A stretch of 64,000 nucleotides of DNA from CAIQJJ01 sp964606085. GTDB taxonomy: Bacteria; Chloroflexota; Anaerolineae; Anaerolineales; UBA4823. Each line of letters opens with the position of its first letter. The first letter of the stretch is position 1. The notes beneath the pieces are model-generated. The model was not told the origin of the DNA. It searched no databases and saw nothing but the letters and a program-made list of their open reading frames with translations. Of the stretch, positions 50,514 through 58,070 are shown in pieces. A program made the position numbers and the translations under genes. The stretch is from positions 49,784-113,783 of the forward strand of contig CAZSFD010000004.1 in the NCBI GenBank assembly GCA_964606085.1. The letters are read 5' to 3'.

Positions 50514-51452
50514 ATGATCTTCCCCACCCTTTCCCCCGACCTGCGCCAACAACGCTTGCAGCCGCCTGCCGGAAAAGTCCGCATGGTGCTGGATACCGAC
50601 ACCTATAACGAAATTGACGATCAGTTCGCCGTGGTCTATGCCCTGCGCTCACCCGAAAAGCTGACCGTCGAGGCGCTCTACGCCGCCCCCTTCACCAATG
50701 ACCGCTCCAGCGGCCCCGGCGATGGCATGGAAAAGAGCTACGAAGAAATTTTGCGCCTGCTGGAGCGCCTGCACATCTCGCCCGAAGACTTTGCCTACCG
50801 CGGCTCAACGGCCTACCTGGGCAGCCAGCCCGAACGCAGCCCGGCGGCTCTGAACCTGATCGAACGAGCCCTGGCCGCTCCCGACGATGATCCGCTGTAT
50901 GTGGTGGCAATTGGGGCAATCACCAACGTCGCCGCCGCTCTGCTGCTCGAACCGGAGATTGTGCGCAAGACCGTGGTGGTGTGGCTGGGCGGCAACCCCC
51001 ATGCTTTGCCCCACACCATCGAATTCAACCTGATGCAAGATGTCCCAGCGGCGCGTGTCATCTTCGATAGCGGCGTGCCATTCGTGCATGTGCCATGCCT
51101 GGGGGTGGCCTCGCACCTGCTGACCACCAAAGCCGAACTGAGCGAGGCCATTGCCGGGCGCAACCCCGTGTGCGATTTTCTCTACGAGCGCTTCTGTGAG
51201 TACAGCGCCGACCACTTCGCCTACGGCAAGGAAATTTGGGATGTGGCGACGATTGCCTGGCTGCTGGATGAACGCTGGACGCCGTCGCGCCTGACGCCCA
51301 GCCCGCGCCTGATGGGGGCGTGGGACCTGTCTGCCAACCGCGGCCAGCTCTATTTCGAGCCAGCGCCCGAACGCCACACCATCCGCGAGTTATGGTTCTT
51401 GCAGCGCAACCCCATTTTTCGCGATTTATTCACCAAATTGCAAAAAATATAA
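50514..51452 (+). CDS. Inosine/uridine-preferring nucleoside hydrolase family
   Basis: This 312-residue protein starts at ATG 50514 behind AGGAG. The calcium-site motif reads DTDTYNEIDDQFAV near residue 24, a variant of the DxDxxxDD of the family, and VVAIGAITNVAAALLLEP and GNPHALPHTIEFNLMQDVPAA are also typical. It should remove ribose from nucleosides for salvage. It is plus-strand between two minus-strand blocks and ends 5 bp from the end of the aldo/keto reductase gene. Confidence 0.88.
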   Translation: MIFPTLSPDLRQQRLQPPAGKVRMVLDTDTYNEIDDQFAVVYALRSPEKLTVEALYAAPFTNDRSSGPGDGMEKSYEEILRLLERLHISPEDFAYRGSTAYLGSQPERSPAALNLIERALAAPDDDPLYVVAIGAITNVAAALLLEPEIVRKTVVVWLGGNPHALPHTIEFNLMQDVPAARVIFDSGVPFVHVPCLGVASHLLTTKAELSEAIAGRNPVCDFLYERFCEYSADHFAYGKEIWDVATIAWLLDERWTPSRLTPSPRLMGAWDLSANRGQLYFEPAPERHTIRELWFLQRNPIFRDLFTKLQKI

Positions 51453-51457
51453 AAGCA

Positions 51458-52609
51458 TCACTGCCCAAACAGCGCAGCGATCTTGACCATGTTTTCGGCC
51501 ACCGGCACACCAAATGGACAGCGCTCCTCGCAATCGCCACACTCGATGCAATCGGAAGCGTGGGCGTGCAGCAAGCGGTAGTGATCGCCAATCGTCGCCG
51601 GGATTTCGGCCAGGTGACTGGCCAGGTCGTAGTATTGGTGGACGGCGGCGATGTCAATCTGCTGCGGGCAGGGCAGGCAGTGGTTACAGTACATGCACGC
51701 CCCGCTGACGGTATAGCGCTGCGAGGCAGCCAGCACGGCGGTGTAATCTTTCTCGGCGTCTGAGAGCGTTTCGTAGGCCAATGCCTGGCGCACCTGCTCA
51801 TCAGAGATACAGCCGATCAGGGCGCTGACCACGCCGGGGCGGGTGAGGGCGTAATGCTCGCACTGCGCCACCGTTAGCGCCGCGCCGAACGGCGATGCCT
51901 CGGCGAAGAGCAACTGCCCGGCAGACAGCGCCTTCATCACCGTGATGCCTACGCCGCGTCGGGCGCATTCTTCGTAAAGCTGTTGGCGCGACGGGTTGAT
52001 GTTTGCCAGCCCGTCGCGCTGGTATGTCTGGGGGTTGAAAAGATCGTCAATGACCGTTTCGGGGGGCAGCAAGTCGAAAGATGGGTTGAGCGAGAACATC
52101 AGCACGTCAATCTGCCCGCTTTCGATGGCCTTCAACGCCACCGCCGGAACGTGCGAACTCAACCCGATGGAACGGAACACGCCCTTCTCCTTCATGCGCA
52201 GGGCATATTCGAGGACGCCCTCGGTTTCAACGGTGCGCCAGTCCTCGAAAGTATCCACAAAATGGATCATGCCGATGTCGAGGTAATCGGTATGGTAGCG
52301 GGTCAGGAAATCCTGGATGAAGGCATCGCACTTCGCCACATCGCGTGTACGGAAGTATTGCCCATCTTGCAGCGTGGCCCCGATGTGGCCTTGAAAATAG
52401 ACTGCGTGGCGTTTGCCCCGCAAGGCGTTGCCGCACAACGAGCGCACTTCGGGCTGCGGCATGAACAGATCGAAGATGTTCACGCCGCCCTCCAACGCCG
52501 CGCCGATCACTTCATCCACCACGGCCTTATCCTTTTTCTCCAAATGCTCGCACCCCAGGCCGATCTCGCTGACCTCGAATCCGCAACGGGCAATTGTTCG
52601 ATACTTCAT
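51458..52609 (-). CDS. Aldo/keto reductase with C-terminal 4Fe-4S domain
   Basis: This 383-residue protein starts at ATG 52609 behind GAGGAGA. An AKR barrel (about 1-285: VSEIGLGCEHLEK, DYLDIGMIHFVDT, GLSSHVP) is followed by a ferredoxin-like tail with CMYCNHCLPCP and CIECGDCEERCPFG, enough cysteines for iron-sulfur clusters. The usual AKR catalytic Tyr is not obvious. It follows the FeoB membrane gene by 19 bp, so its supply of iron and its expression are probably tied to the iron operon. Confidence 0.88.
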   Translation of the reverse strand: MKYRTIARCGFEVSEIGLGCEHLEKKDKAVVDEVIGAALEGGVNIFDLFMPQPEVRSLCGNALRGKRHAVYFQGHIGATLQDGQYFRTRDVAKCDAFIQDFLTRYHTDYLDIGMIHFVDTFEDWRTVETEGVLEYALRMKEKGVFRSIGLSSHVPAVALKAIESGQIDVLMFSLNPSFDLLPPETVIDDLFNPQTYQRDGLANINPSRQQLYEECARRGVGITVMKALSAGQLLFAEASPFGAALTVAQCEHYALTRPGVVSALIGCISDEQVRQALAYETLSDAEKDYTAVLAASQRYTVSGACMYCNHCLPCPQQIDIAAVHQYYDLASHLAEIPATIGDHYRLLHAHASDCIECGDCEERCPFGVPVAENMVKIAALFGQ

Positions 52610-52628
52610 GGGTTTTCTCCTCAATTTT

Positions 52629-54062
52629 CTATAGGCTTTCAATCAGCCGCCACACCTGCGCCACCACGAACGTGACGACAAAGCCCATCAGCACCGGGGC
52701 CAGGGCGGCTACCGTCGTCCACTTTTTGCTGCCAGTTTCTTTGTAGATGGTGTAGATGGTGGTGCTGCATGGGTTGTGAATCAGGCTGAACAGCATCAGG
52801 TTGACGGCGGTCAGCAGCGTCCACCCGCCACCTTGCAACAAGGCCATGATCTGGGCATCCGACTCCAACTCGAACATCACGCCCGCCCCGGCCCCCACGT
52901 CTGCCGCCTTCGTCACCAGCACCGTCAACATCAACACAGTGGGGATGACAATCTCGTTGGCCGGGATGGCGACGATGTAGGCCAGCAAGATGACGCCATT
53001 CAACCCCAACAGCAGGCCAAACGGGTTGAGCAAATTGATCACCTGCTCGGCGATGCTCATCCCGCCCACCTGCACATTGGCAACCAGCCAGATGACCGCC
53101 CCGGCGGGCAAGGCAAAGGTGATCGCCCGCCACAGCACAATCAGCGTGCGATCAATGATGGATGTGTAAATCGTCTGCCAAATGCGCGGCGGGCGATAGG
53201 GCGGCAGTTCAAGGCTGAAGGTGGAGGCCTCGCCGCGCAGCACGGTGCGCGAGAGCGCCCACGAAGCCCCGAAGGTGATGAACACGCCCAGCAGGGCGAT
53301 GCTCACCACCGCCAACGCGGCGATCAGCCCGCCCCACTGCGCCGGCACCAGCGAGCCGATAAACAGGGTGGCGATCAAAATCTGCGTCGGCCAGCGGCCA
53401 TTGCACAGGGCAAAATTGTTGGTGAGAATGGCGATCAGGCGCTCACGCGGGCTATCAATAATGCGGGTGGCCACCACACCGGCGGCATTGCAGCCAAAGC
53501 CCATCGTCATGCTGAGCGATTGTTTGCCGTGCGCCCCGGCCCGGCGGAAGATGTTATCGAGGTTGAAGGCTACGCGTGGCAGATAGCCGAAATCTTCGAG
53601 CAGGGTGAACAAGGGGAAGAAAATCGCCATCGGCGGCAGCATCACGCTGATCACCCAGGCGGTGGCCAGATACATGCCGTCAATCAGCAGGCCGCTCAAC
53701 CACCACGGCATACGGATGAAATCGGCGGCGCGGTGCAGCAGCGGTTGGATCGTATCTACCAGCAGGCTCGCCAGCATACTCGAAGGCACATTGGCCCCCG
53801 AAATGGTCAGCCAGAAGACGATGGCGAGCAGGGCGATCATCAGCGGGAAGCCCCACACGCGGCTGGTCAGCAGGCGGTCGAGCGTGCGGTCGAAGTCGAA
53901 GCGCGGCTTCTGTTCGGGGCGGGTGACGGCGCGGTCGGCAAGTTGGGCCGCATCGGTGTAGATCGATTCCATGAGCTGCTCATGGAAATCGCCGCCGATC
54001 TCCCAGCGCAAAGCCTGGGCGGTGGCGAGGATGGTTTGGGGGGAGGGAGGGGATGTGGTCAT
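52629..54062 (-). CDS. feoB: FeoB membrane part (ferrous iron permease, split)
   Basis: This 477-residue protein contains only the spacer and permease regions of FeoB. It has about nine membrane segments, with two Gate-type repeats: FGYLPRVAFNLDNIFR, GFGCNAAGVVATRIIDSPRER and NNFALCNGRWP in the first half, and ALPAGAVIWLVANVQ and HNPCSTTIYTIYKETGSKKW in the second. The membrane cysteines of the family are kept. The G domain is encoded by the gene just upstream, 79 bp away. The two should assemble into one Fe(II) transporter. Confidence 0.9.
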   Translation of the reverse strand: MTTSPPSPQTILATAQALRWEIGGDFHEQLMESIYTDAAQLADRAVTRPEQKPRFDFDRTLDRLLTSRVWGFPLMIALLAIVFWLTISGANVPSSMLASLLVDTIQPLLHRAADFIRMPWWLSGLLIDGMYLATAWVISVMLPPMAIFFPLFTLLEDFGYLPRVAFNLDNIFRRAGAHGKQSLSMTMGFGCNAAGVVATRIIDSPRERLIAILTNNFALCNGRWPTQILIATLFIGSLVPAQWGGLIAALAVVSIALLGVFITFGASWALSRTVLRGEASTFSLELPPYRPPRIWQTIYTSIIDRTLIVLWRAITFALPAGAVIWLVANVQVGGMSIAEQVINLLNPFGLLLGLNGVILLAYIVAIPANEIVIPTVLMLTVLVTKAADVGAGAGVMFELESDAQIMALLQGGGWTLLTAVNLMLFSLIHNPCSTTIYTIYKETGSKKWTTVAALAPVLMGFVVTFVVAQVWRLIESL

Positions 54063-54083
54063 GGGGACTCCGGGTAAGAAAGG

Positions 54084-54137
54084 GGTGAGGGAGCAGGGGA
54101 GATGAGATGCTCATCCTAGCTCCCTTGCTCCCCTTTC
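54084..54137. repeat. Imperfect inverted repeat between the two feoB genes
   Basis: GGGAGCAGGGGAG near 54090 and CTCCCTTGCTCCCC near 54120 are inverted copies separated by GATGAGATGCTCATC, itself nearly palindromic. It fills the 79-bp gap between the split feoB halves and has no T-run. Confidence 0.55.
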
Positions 54138-54141
54138 CATG

Positions 54142-54978
54142 TCACTGATTACCGATCACCTGCAACTGCATCGGACGCTGGTCAAGCGCGCCATGCGTCA
54201 GGTCGCCCAGTTCGCCTTTGCGCAGGGCCTCGGCGATGCGTTCGTCGCCATCCAGCAGGCGCAGGGCCACCCAGCGGGCGTTGGGCAGTTCGGGGAAGGC
54301 GGCCTGGATTTGCCCGGTGAGCTGCGTCAGGGCTTGGTTGAGGGCGGGGGAATCGTATTTGACGCGGTAGGGCTTGCCCACCACCTGCCCGCTGGCAACC
54401 TCGCTGATGGCCTGTAACAGTTCGGGGATGCCTTCACCCTGCCGGGCGGCCATTGGCACCACCGGCACGCCCAGGTCACGCGCCAGACGGCGGTCATCCA
54501 CCTGCAGTTTGTGACGGCGTGCTTCATCCATCAGGTTCAAACAGACGATCGCACGGTTGGTGATCTCCAGCACTTGCAGCACCAGGTTGAGGTTGCGTTC
54601 GAGGCGCGTGGCATCTACCACCACCAGGGTCACGTCGGGCTGGCCGAAGAGGATAAAATCGCGCGCCACTTCTTCATCGAGGCTGGTGGCAAGCAGCGAA
54701 TAGGTGCCGGGCAGGTCCACCAGCTTGTAACGCTGACCGCCAAATTCAAAGCCGCCTTCGGCGCGCGTGACGGTCTTGCCGGGCCAGTTGCCGGTGTGCT
54801 GGCGCAGGCCGGTGACGGCGTTGAAAACGGTGCTTTTGCCGGTGTTGGGGTTGCCAGCCAGGGCCACCACGTAGTCGAAATCGGTCATATCTACGCCGAG
54901 CTTTTTGAGGGCGGCGGCATTGTGCATGGGGCAGGTGGCGCAGGCTGCGGAGGAAATTTGAGGGGTGGTTGTGGTCAT
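54142..54978 (-). CDS. feoB: FeoB G-domain protein (split FeoB, N-terminal half)
   Basis: This 278-residue protein starts at ATG 54978 behind GAGGAGA. It has G1 GNPNTGKST, G3 VDLPGTYSL, G4 NLMDEA and a G5-like MAARQGEG, then the helical regulatory domain typical of FeoB (about 200-278). The N-terminus adds a small Cys motif (CATCPMHNAAALKK). It ends where the membrane part of FeoB would begin. It should gate Fe(II) uptake by GTP binding. The gap to the membrane gene contains a GGGAGCAGGGGAG/CTCCCTTGCTCCC inverted repeat. Confidence 0.9.
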   Translation of the reverse strand: MTTTTPQISSAACATCPMHNAAALKKLGVDMTDFDYVVALAGNPNTGKSTVFNAVTGLRQHTGNWPGKTVTRAEGGFEFGGQRYKLVDLPGTYSLLATSLDEEVARDFILFGQPDVTLVVVDATRLERNLNLVLQVLEITNRAIVCLNLMDEARRHKLQVDDRRLARDLGVPVVPMAARQGEGIPELLQAISEVASGQVVGKPYRVKYDSPALNQALTQLTGQIQAAFPELPNARWVALRLLDGDERIAEALRKGELGDLTHGALDQRPMQLQVIGNQ

Positions 54979-55031
54979 GGTTCTCCTCAGACGGATCACG
55001 TTTCACGTATCACGTAATTCGTGGTGCGTGA

Positions 55032-56060
55032 TTAGTTTGACACGTTTGGGCATACATAAATTTGGTCGGTCTGGTTCTTGCGCAGGGCAATCAATGCGCC
55101 GCGCACGCGGTAAGCGGTGGGGTCGCCGCTGGCGCTGGTCATTTCCGCGGCGATGGTGGAGCCGGGCAGCAGGCCCAAATCCATCAGGCGGCGGCGCTCG
55201 ACGCCACGGATGCGCGGCGAGAGATGCACCACCTGGGCTTCCTGGCCGGGCTTGAGCATGGTCAACGGTTCACCGGGCGGGGTTTCTGTCACGATTTCGG
55301 GCATGGGGATAACGCTCACGCTGGCAGCCAGGATGGGGGCCAGCACATGCTCATCGCCAGCGGCCCAAAAGCGGATGCGCTGCGGGGTGGCTTCGAGCAG
55401 GCGCACTTCCTGGCCCACATGCAGCCCCACGGCCACCAGTTGAGCGTAAATGGTCTCCGGTTCATCTTCCAGATGGGCAATGCGGGCGGGTTTACCGGGT
55501 TCGAGCGAGGCCAGCGGGATGGCGTTTTCGGCGGTGTGGATCAGGCCATCGGCGGTGGGGATGGGGTCGCCATGCGGGTCGTAGGCCGGGTTGCCCAGGC
55601 GGGCGGCCAGGGCGGTTACTTCCTCGCTGCTGAGTTGATGTTCGCGCTCGTGGGCGCGCGTGTGCCATTCGGCCTCGGCATAGCCCGACTCTTCGGCCAG
55701 GTAGCGTTCGTACAGGCGGTGGGCGCGGATGATGCGCAGGGCATAATCACGTCCGGCGGCGGTCAGGTGCAGGTCGCTGCCGCGCAGTTCGAGCAGTTCG
55801 CGCCCCTGCAAATCGGCCACGACGCGGGCGGCCTCGCCCCCGCTCACTTCGAGCGCGCCGGCCAGACTGGCGGCGGTGGGCTTTTCGCCATCAAGCTCGC
55901 TCTGGCAGATGTGCTTGAGGGCATCTTCGCGTAACACACGCTCGGTCATCTGGCGGCTGCGCTGCCAGCGCCAAAACAGGCCGCTTTCGGGCCAGAACAG
56001 CCACAGCCCAAGAGCGGTCAGGGCGGCGGCAATGAGGAGAGAAACAAGGGGAGTGGTCAT
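55032..56060 (-). CDS. Membrane-anchored DtxR-FeoA fusion regulator
   Basis: This 342-residue protein has one N-terminal membrane helix (about 5-24), a winged-helix region (about 38-105), a DtxR-type dimerisation/metal domain (about 106-168), an SH3-like domain (about 183-256) and a C-terminal FeoA domain (about 266-336: RRRLMDLGLLPGS, GDPTAYRVRGALIALRK). Ligand positions by comparison with DtxR are His114, Glu118, His133, His137, Glu140 and His141; position 137 is His where DtxR has Cys102. It sits between dtxR and feoB. A membrane iron sensor tied to FeoB is a plausible role; direct DNA binding by a membrane-bound form is not proven. Confidence 0.85.
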   Translation of the reverse strand: MTTPLVSLLIAAALTALGLWLFWPESGLFWRWQRSRQMTERVLREDALKHICQSELDGEKPTAASLAGALEVSGGEAARVVADLQGRELLELRGSDLHLTAAGRDYALRIIRAHRLYERYLAEESGYAEAEWHTRAHEREHQLSSEEVTALAARLGNPAYDPHGDPIPTADGLIHTAENAIPLASLEPGKPARIAHLEDEPETIYAQLVAVGLHVGQEVRLLEATPQRIRFWAAGDEHVLAPILAASVSVIPMPEIVTETPPGEPLTMLKPGQEAQVVHLSPRIRGVERRRLMDLGLLPGSTIAAEMTSASGDPTAYRVRGALIALRKNQTDQIYVCPNVSN

Positions 56061-56073
56061 AAGTACCTCATGC

Positions 56074-56099
56074 GTAGGGCAAAATTAATTTTGCCCTAC
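56074..56099. repeat. 26-bp perfect palindrome over the dtxR stop codon
   Basis: Positions 56074-56086 are the exact reverse complement of 56087-56099 (GTAGGGCAAAATT and AATTTTGCCCTAC). The palindrome encodes the last residues of DtxR (VGQN) and its stop, and lies 14 bp before the next start codon. It could be a mobile REP-like element or an RNA hairpin that sets the ratio of the two regulators. Confidence 0.8.
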
Positions 56100-56759
56100 A
56101 AAAATTTGCCCGGCCACACGCGGGCCGAGGATGATGGTTTCTGGCCGCCCGACGATTTGCAGCGACAGGTTGCCATCGAAGGGCGAGCAATCGAGCAATA
56201 TCACCCGCACACCGGGGACGAGGCCGCGCCCGGCCAGGTAACGCAGCAGGTCGGCGTCGGTGTCGCGCACGCGCTGGATGGTGGCCTGCTGGCCGGGCAG
56301 CAGTTCGCTCAGGCGGGTGGTGGCGGCGGGCGGCATGCGCAGGTCGCGGTCGGGGATGGGGTCGCCGTGCGGGTCGTAGGCCGGATTGCCGAGGGCCTGG
56401 GCGATGCGCTCCTCGAATTGCTCGGAGATGACGTGTTCGAGGCGGCAGGCTTCGGCGTGGATGGCATCCCATTCGTAGCCGAGCGTGTCATACAAGAACG
56501 TCTCCAGCAGGCGATGGTGGCGGATGACTTCGAGGGCCAGGCGTTCGCCGTGGGGGGTGAGCGTCGCGCCGTGGTGTTTCTGGTAATCTACCAGGGGCGG
56601 CTGCATCTGCGCCATCTTTTGGATCATGCCTGTGACGGAGGCCGGTTTCACGCCCAGGGCCTCGGCAAGCTGGTTGGTGCTGGCCGCCGCGCCGTCTTGC
56701 GTCAGGGCGTGGAGCATCTTGAGATAGTCTTCAACCGAGGGGGTAAGTGAATCGCTCAT
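56085..56759 (-). CDS. DtxR/IdeR-family metal-dependent regulator
   Basis: This 224-residue protein has a winged HTH (about 8-70: SVEDYLKMLHAL, ASTNQLAEALGVKPASVTGMIQKM), a dimerisation domain with metal ligands Met15, His82, Glu86, His101, Cys105, Glu108 and His109 in the DtxR pattern, and a C-terminal SH3-like domain (about 148-222). Cys105 favours the iron-sensing DtxR/IdeR class over MntR. It should repress its own operon, which includes feoB, when iron is sufficient. It is the first gene of the iron run and has a promoter with an overlapping box. Confidence 0.92.
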   Translation of the reverse strand: MSDSLTPSVEDYLKMLHALTQDGAAASTNQLAEALGVKPASVTGMIQKMAQMQPPLVDYQKHHGATLTPHGERLALEVIRHHRLLETFLYDTLGYEWDAIHAEACRLEHVISEQFEERIAQALGNPAYDPHGDPIPDRDLRMPPAATTRLSELLPGQQATIQRVRDTDADLLRYLAGRGLVPGVRVILLDCSPFDGNLSLQIVGRPETIILGPRVAGQIFVGQN

Positions 56760-56762
56760 AGA

Positions 56763-56777
56763 TTAGCCTTAACTAAA
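56763..56777 (-). promoter_or_regulatory. Candidate DtxR box
   Basis: On the minus strand TTTAGTTAAGGCTAA lies just after the -10 element and 3 bp before the dtxR start codon. Half of it resembles the TTAGGTTAGGCTAA-type site of DtxR/IdeR. GGCTAA also occurs at the -10 region, giving a direct repeat. No binding data. Confidence 0.45.
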
Positions 56778-56781
56778 AATT

Positions 56782-56809
56782 ATTTTAGCCCAAATTATAA
56801 CTTTGTCAA
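56782..56809 (-). promoter_or_regulatory. Promoter of the dtxR-feo operon
   Basis: On the minus strand TTGACA (56804-56809) and TAAAAT (56782-56787) are 16 bp apart. The transcript would start only about 15 bp from the start codon, inside the candidate DtxR box. Confidence 0.75.
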
Positions 56810-57290
56810 GCCCCCAATCGACAACGGGCAGGACTTTCTTAAAGTCGTGGAATGTCACCCTGAGCGAAGCGTTCTTTGCGAAGCGAAGGGTCTCTACGCC
56901 ATCACAGAGATGCTTCGGGCCAAAGAGCGGCCCTCAGCATGACACGATTCTGACTTTAAGAAAAGCCTGCGACAACGGGGCGTTTCGTCCGATTTTTGTG
57001 GCGCGAACCTGTGGTGTGCAAGCAGGCAGGCTTTTCTGAAGTCATTCCGACTGCAAAAAAGAGCCGTCGGTTGAGCGGCGAACTTCGTTCGCAGTCGAAA
57101 CCACGGCGGGCCTGTTGGGCGGCACACCTGCTGGTTTCGACAAGGGTTTCGACAGGCTCAACCCACGTCAACCAGCGAAACCCGCGACTTTAAGAAAAGC
57201 CTGTGCAAGCAGGGCGTAAAACTTTCGTAAAACACGGCTTTGTGCTATGCTTAATCCCATCACGATCCCGAATCCTGCAGGAGGCAGCTT
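56810..57290. repeat. Gene-free mosaic of dispersed repeats
   Basis: No gene is seen. The stretch holds: a nested element with TGTCACCCTGAGCGAAG and ending CTCAGCATGACA (56853-56944); two direct copies of GACTTTAAGAAAAGCCTG (56952-56969, 57186-57203) and a near-inverse copy (57027-57043); and a GGTTTCGACAAGG / GGTTTCGACAGGCTCAACC block (57133-57162). Words of these types are known as interspersed repeats in several bacterial phyla. Confidence 0.75.
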
Positions 57291-58067
57291 ATGTCACAAT
57301 CCACGGATCCAACACCCAAGCAATCGGCGGGTGAGCAGTTTGGCATGTATTTTGACCTGGTCAAGGCCATGGTGGGGGGCATGTTCAAGTCGAACAAGCC
57401 CAAAAAACCAGCCGGCGCGCCGAAAGATGAGCGGCCCTTCTCCGAACGACATCCCCGGTTGGCGCGCTTCCTCTGGCAGAAAGGGCGCTTCCGCGAAGCC
57501 TTCTGGACAACCGCCAGCGTCTTTTCGGTGATCACCAATATCATTTTGGTCATCATCGTCCTCGTGCTGCTCAATTACCTGTTCGTGCTGAAAAACCTGG
57601 TGGGTAACGAATTGATTGGTGGATTGTACGACAACTTCGTCAAGATGGACGAGGCGCACATCATCACCGACATCCAGGTGGAAACCACCATCCCGGTCAC
57701 GTTTGACCTGCCGCTCGCACAAGGCACCGTGGTGACTTTGATCGAAGATACGCCCATCAGTGGGGCGACGATTTACCTCAATGGCGCACCCGTTGCCCTC
57801 GACATCAACCTGCCCAAAGGCGCCGAACTGGGCATCAACCTCGACCTGATCGTTCCGGTGGATGCCGATATTGACGTCAGCATCCCCGTTCATGTGGACA
57901 TCCCGCTCAACGAAACCGAACTGCACGAACCTTTCACCGGATTGCAAACGGTCGTGCGCCCATACCACAACCTGCTCCAACCGCTGCCCAATTCCTGGGA
58001 AGAAGCCCCCTTCTGCCAGGGGTTCACCGGCTGGCTGTGTGACTTTATCTTTGCCGAACAGGAATAA
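57291..58067 (+). CDS. Single-pass membrane protein of unknown function
   Basis: This 258-residue protein has GGAGG before its ATG. A charged N-terminal region (about 1-80) precedes one membrane helix (about 80-105: ITNIILVIIVLVLLNYLFVL). The outer part (about 115-240) is a beta-rich repeat of hydrophobic and Asp/Pro segments (TTIPVTFDLPLAQGTVV, INLDLIVPVDADIDVSIPV). No family is recognised. It lies 3 bp before the M16 peptidase gene and could be its membrane partner. Confidence 0.7.
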   Translation: MSQSTDPTPKQSAGEQFGMYFDLVKAMVGGMFKSNKPKKPAGAPKDERPFSERHPRLARFLWQKGRFREAFWTTASVFSVITNIILVIIVLVLLNYLFVLKNLVGNELIGGLYDNFVKMDEAHIITDIQVETTIPVTFDLPLAQGTVVTLIEDTPISGATIYLNGAPVALDINLPKGAELGINLDLIVPVDADIDVSIPVHVDIPLNETELHEPFTGLQTVVRPYHNLLQPLPNSWEEAPFCQGFTGWLCDFIFAEQE

Positions 58068-58070
58068 CAT

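Noticed and set aside
56810..57290. A small gene in the repeat-rich gap
   Set aside because: Short frames exist on both strands, but they are built from repeat words and lack SD and family matches.
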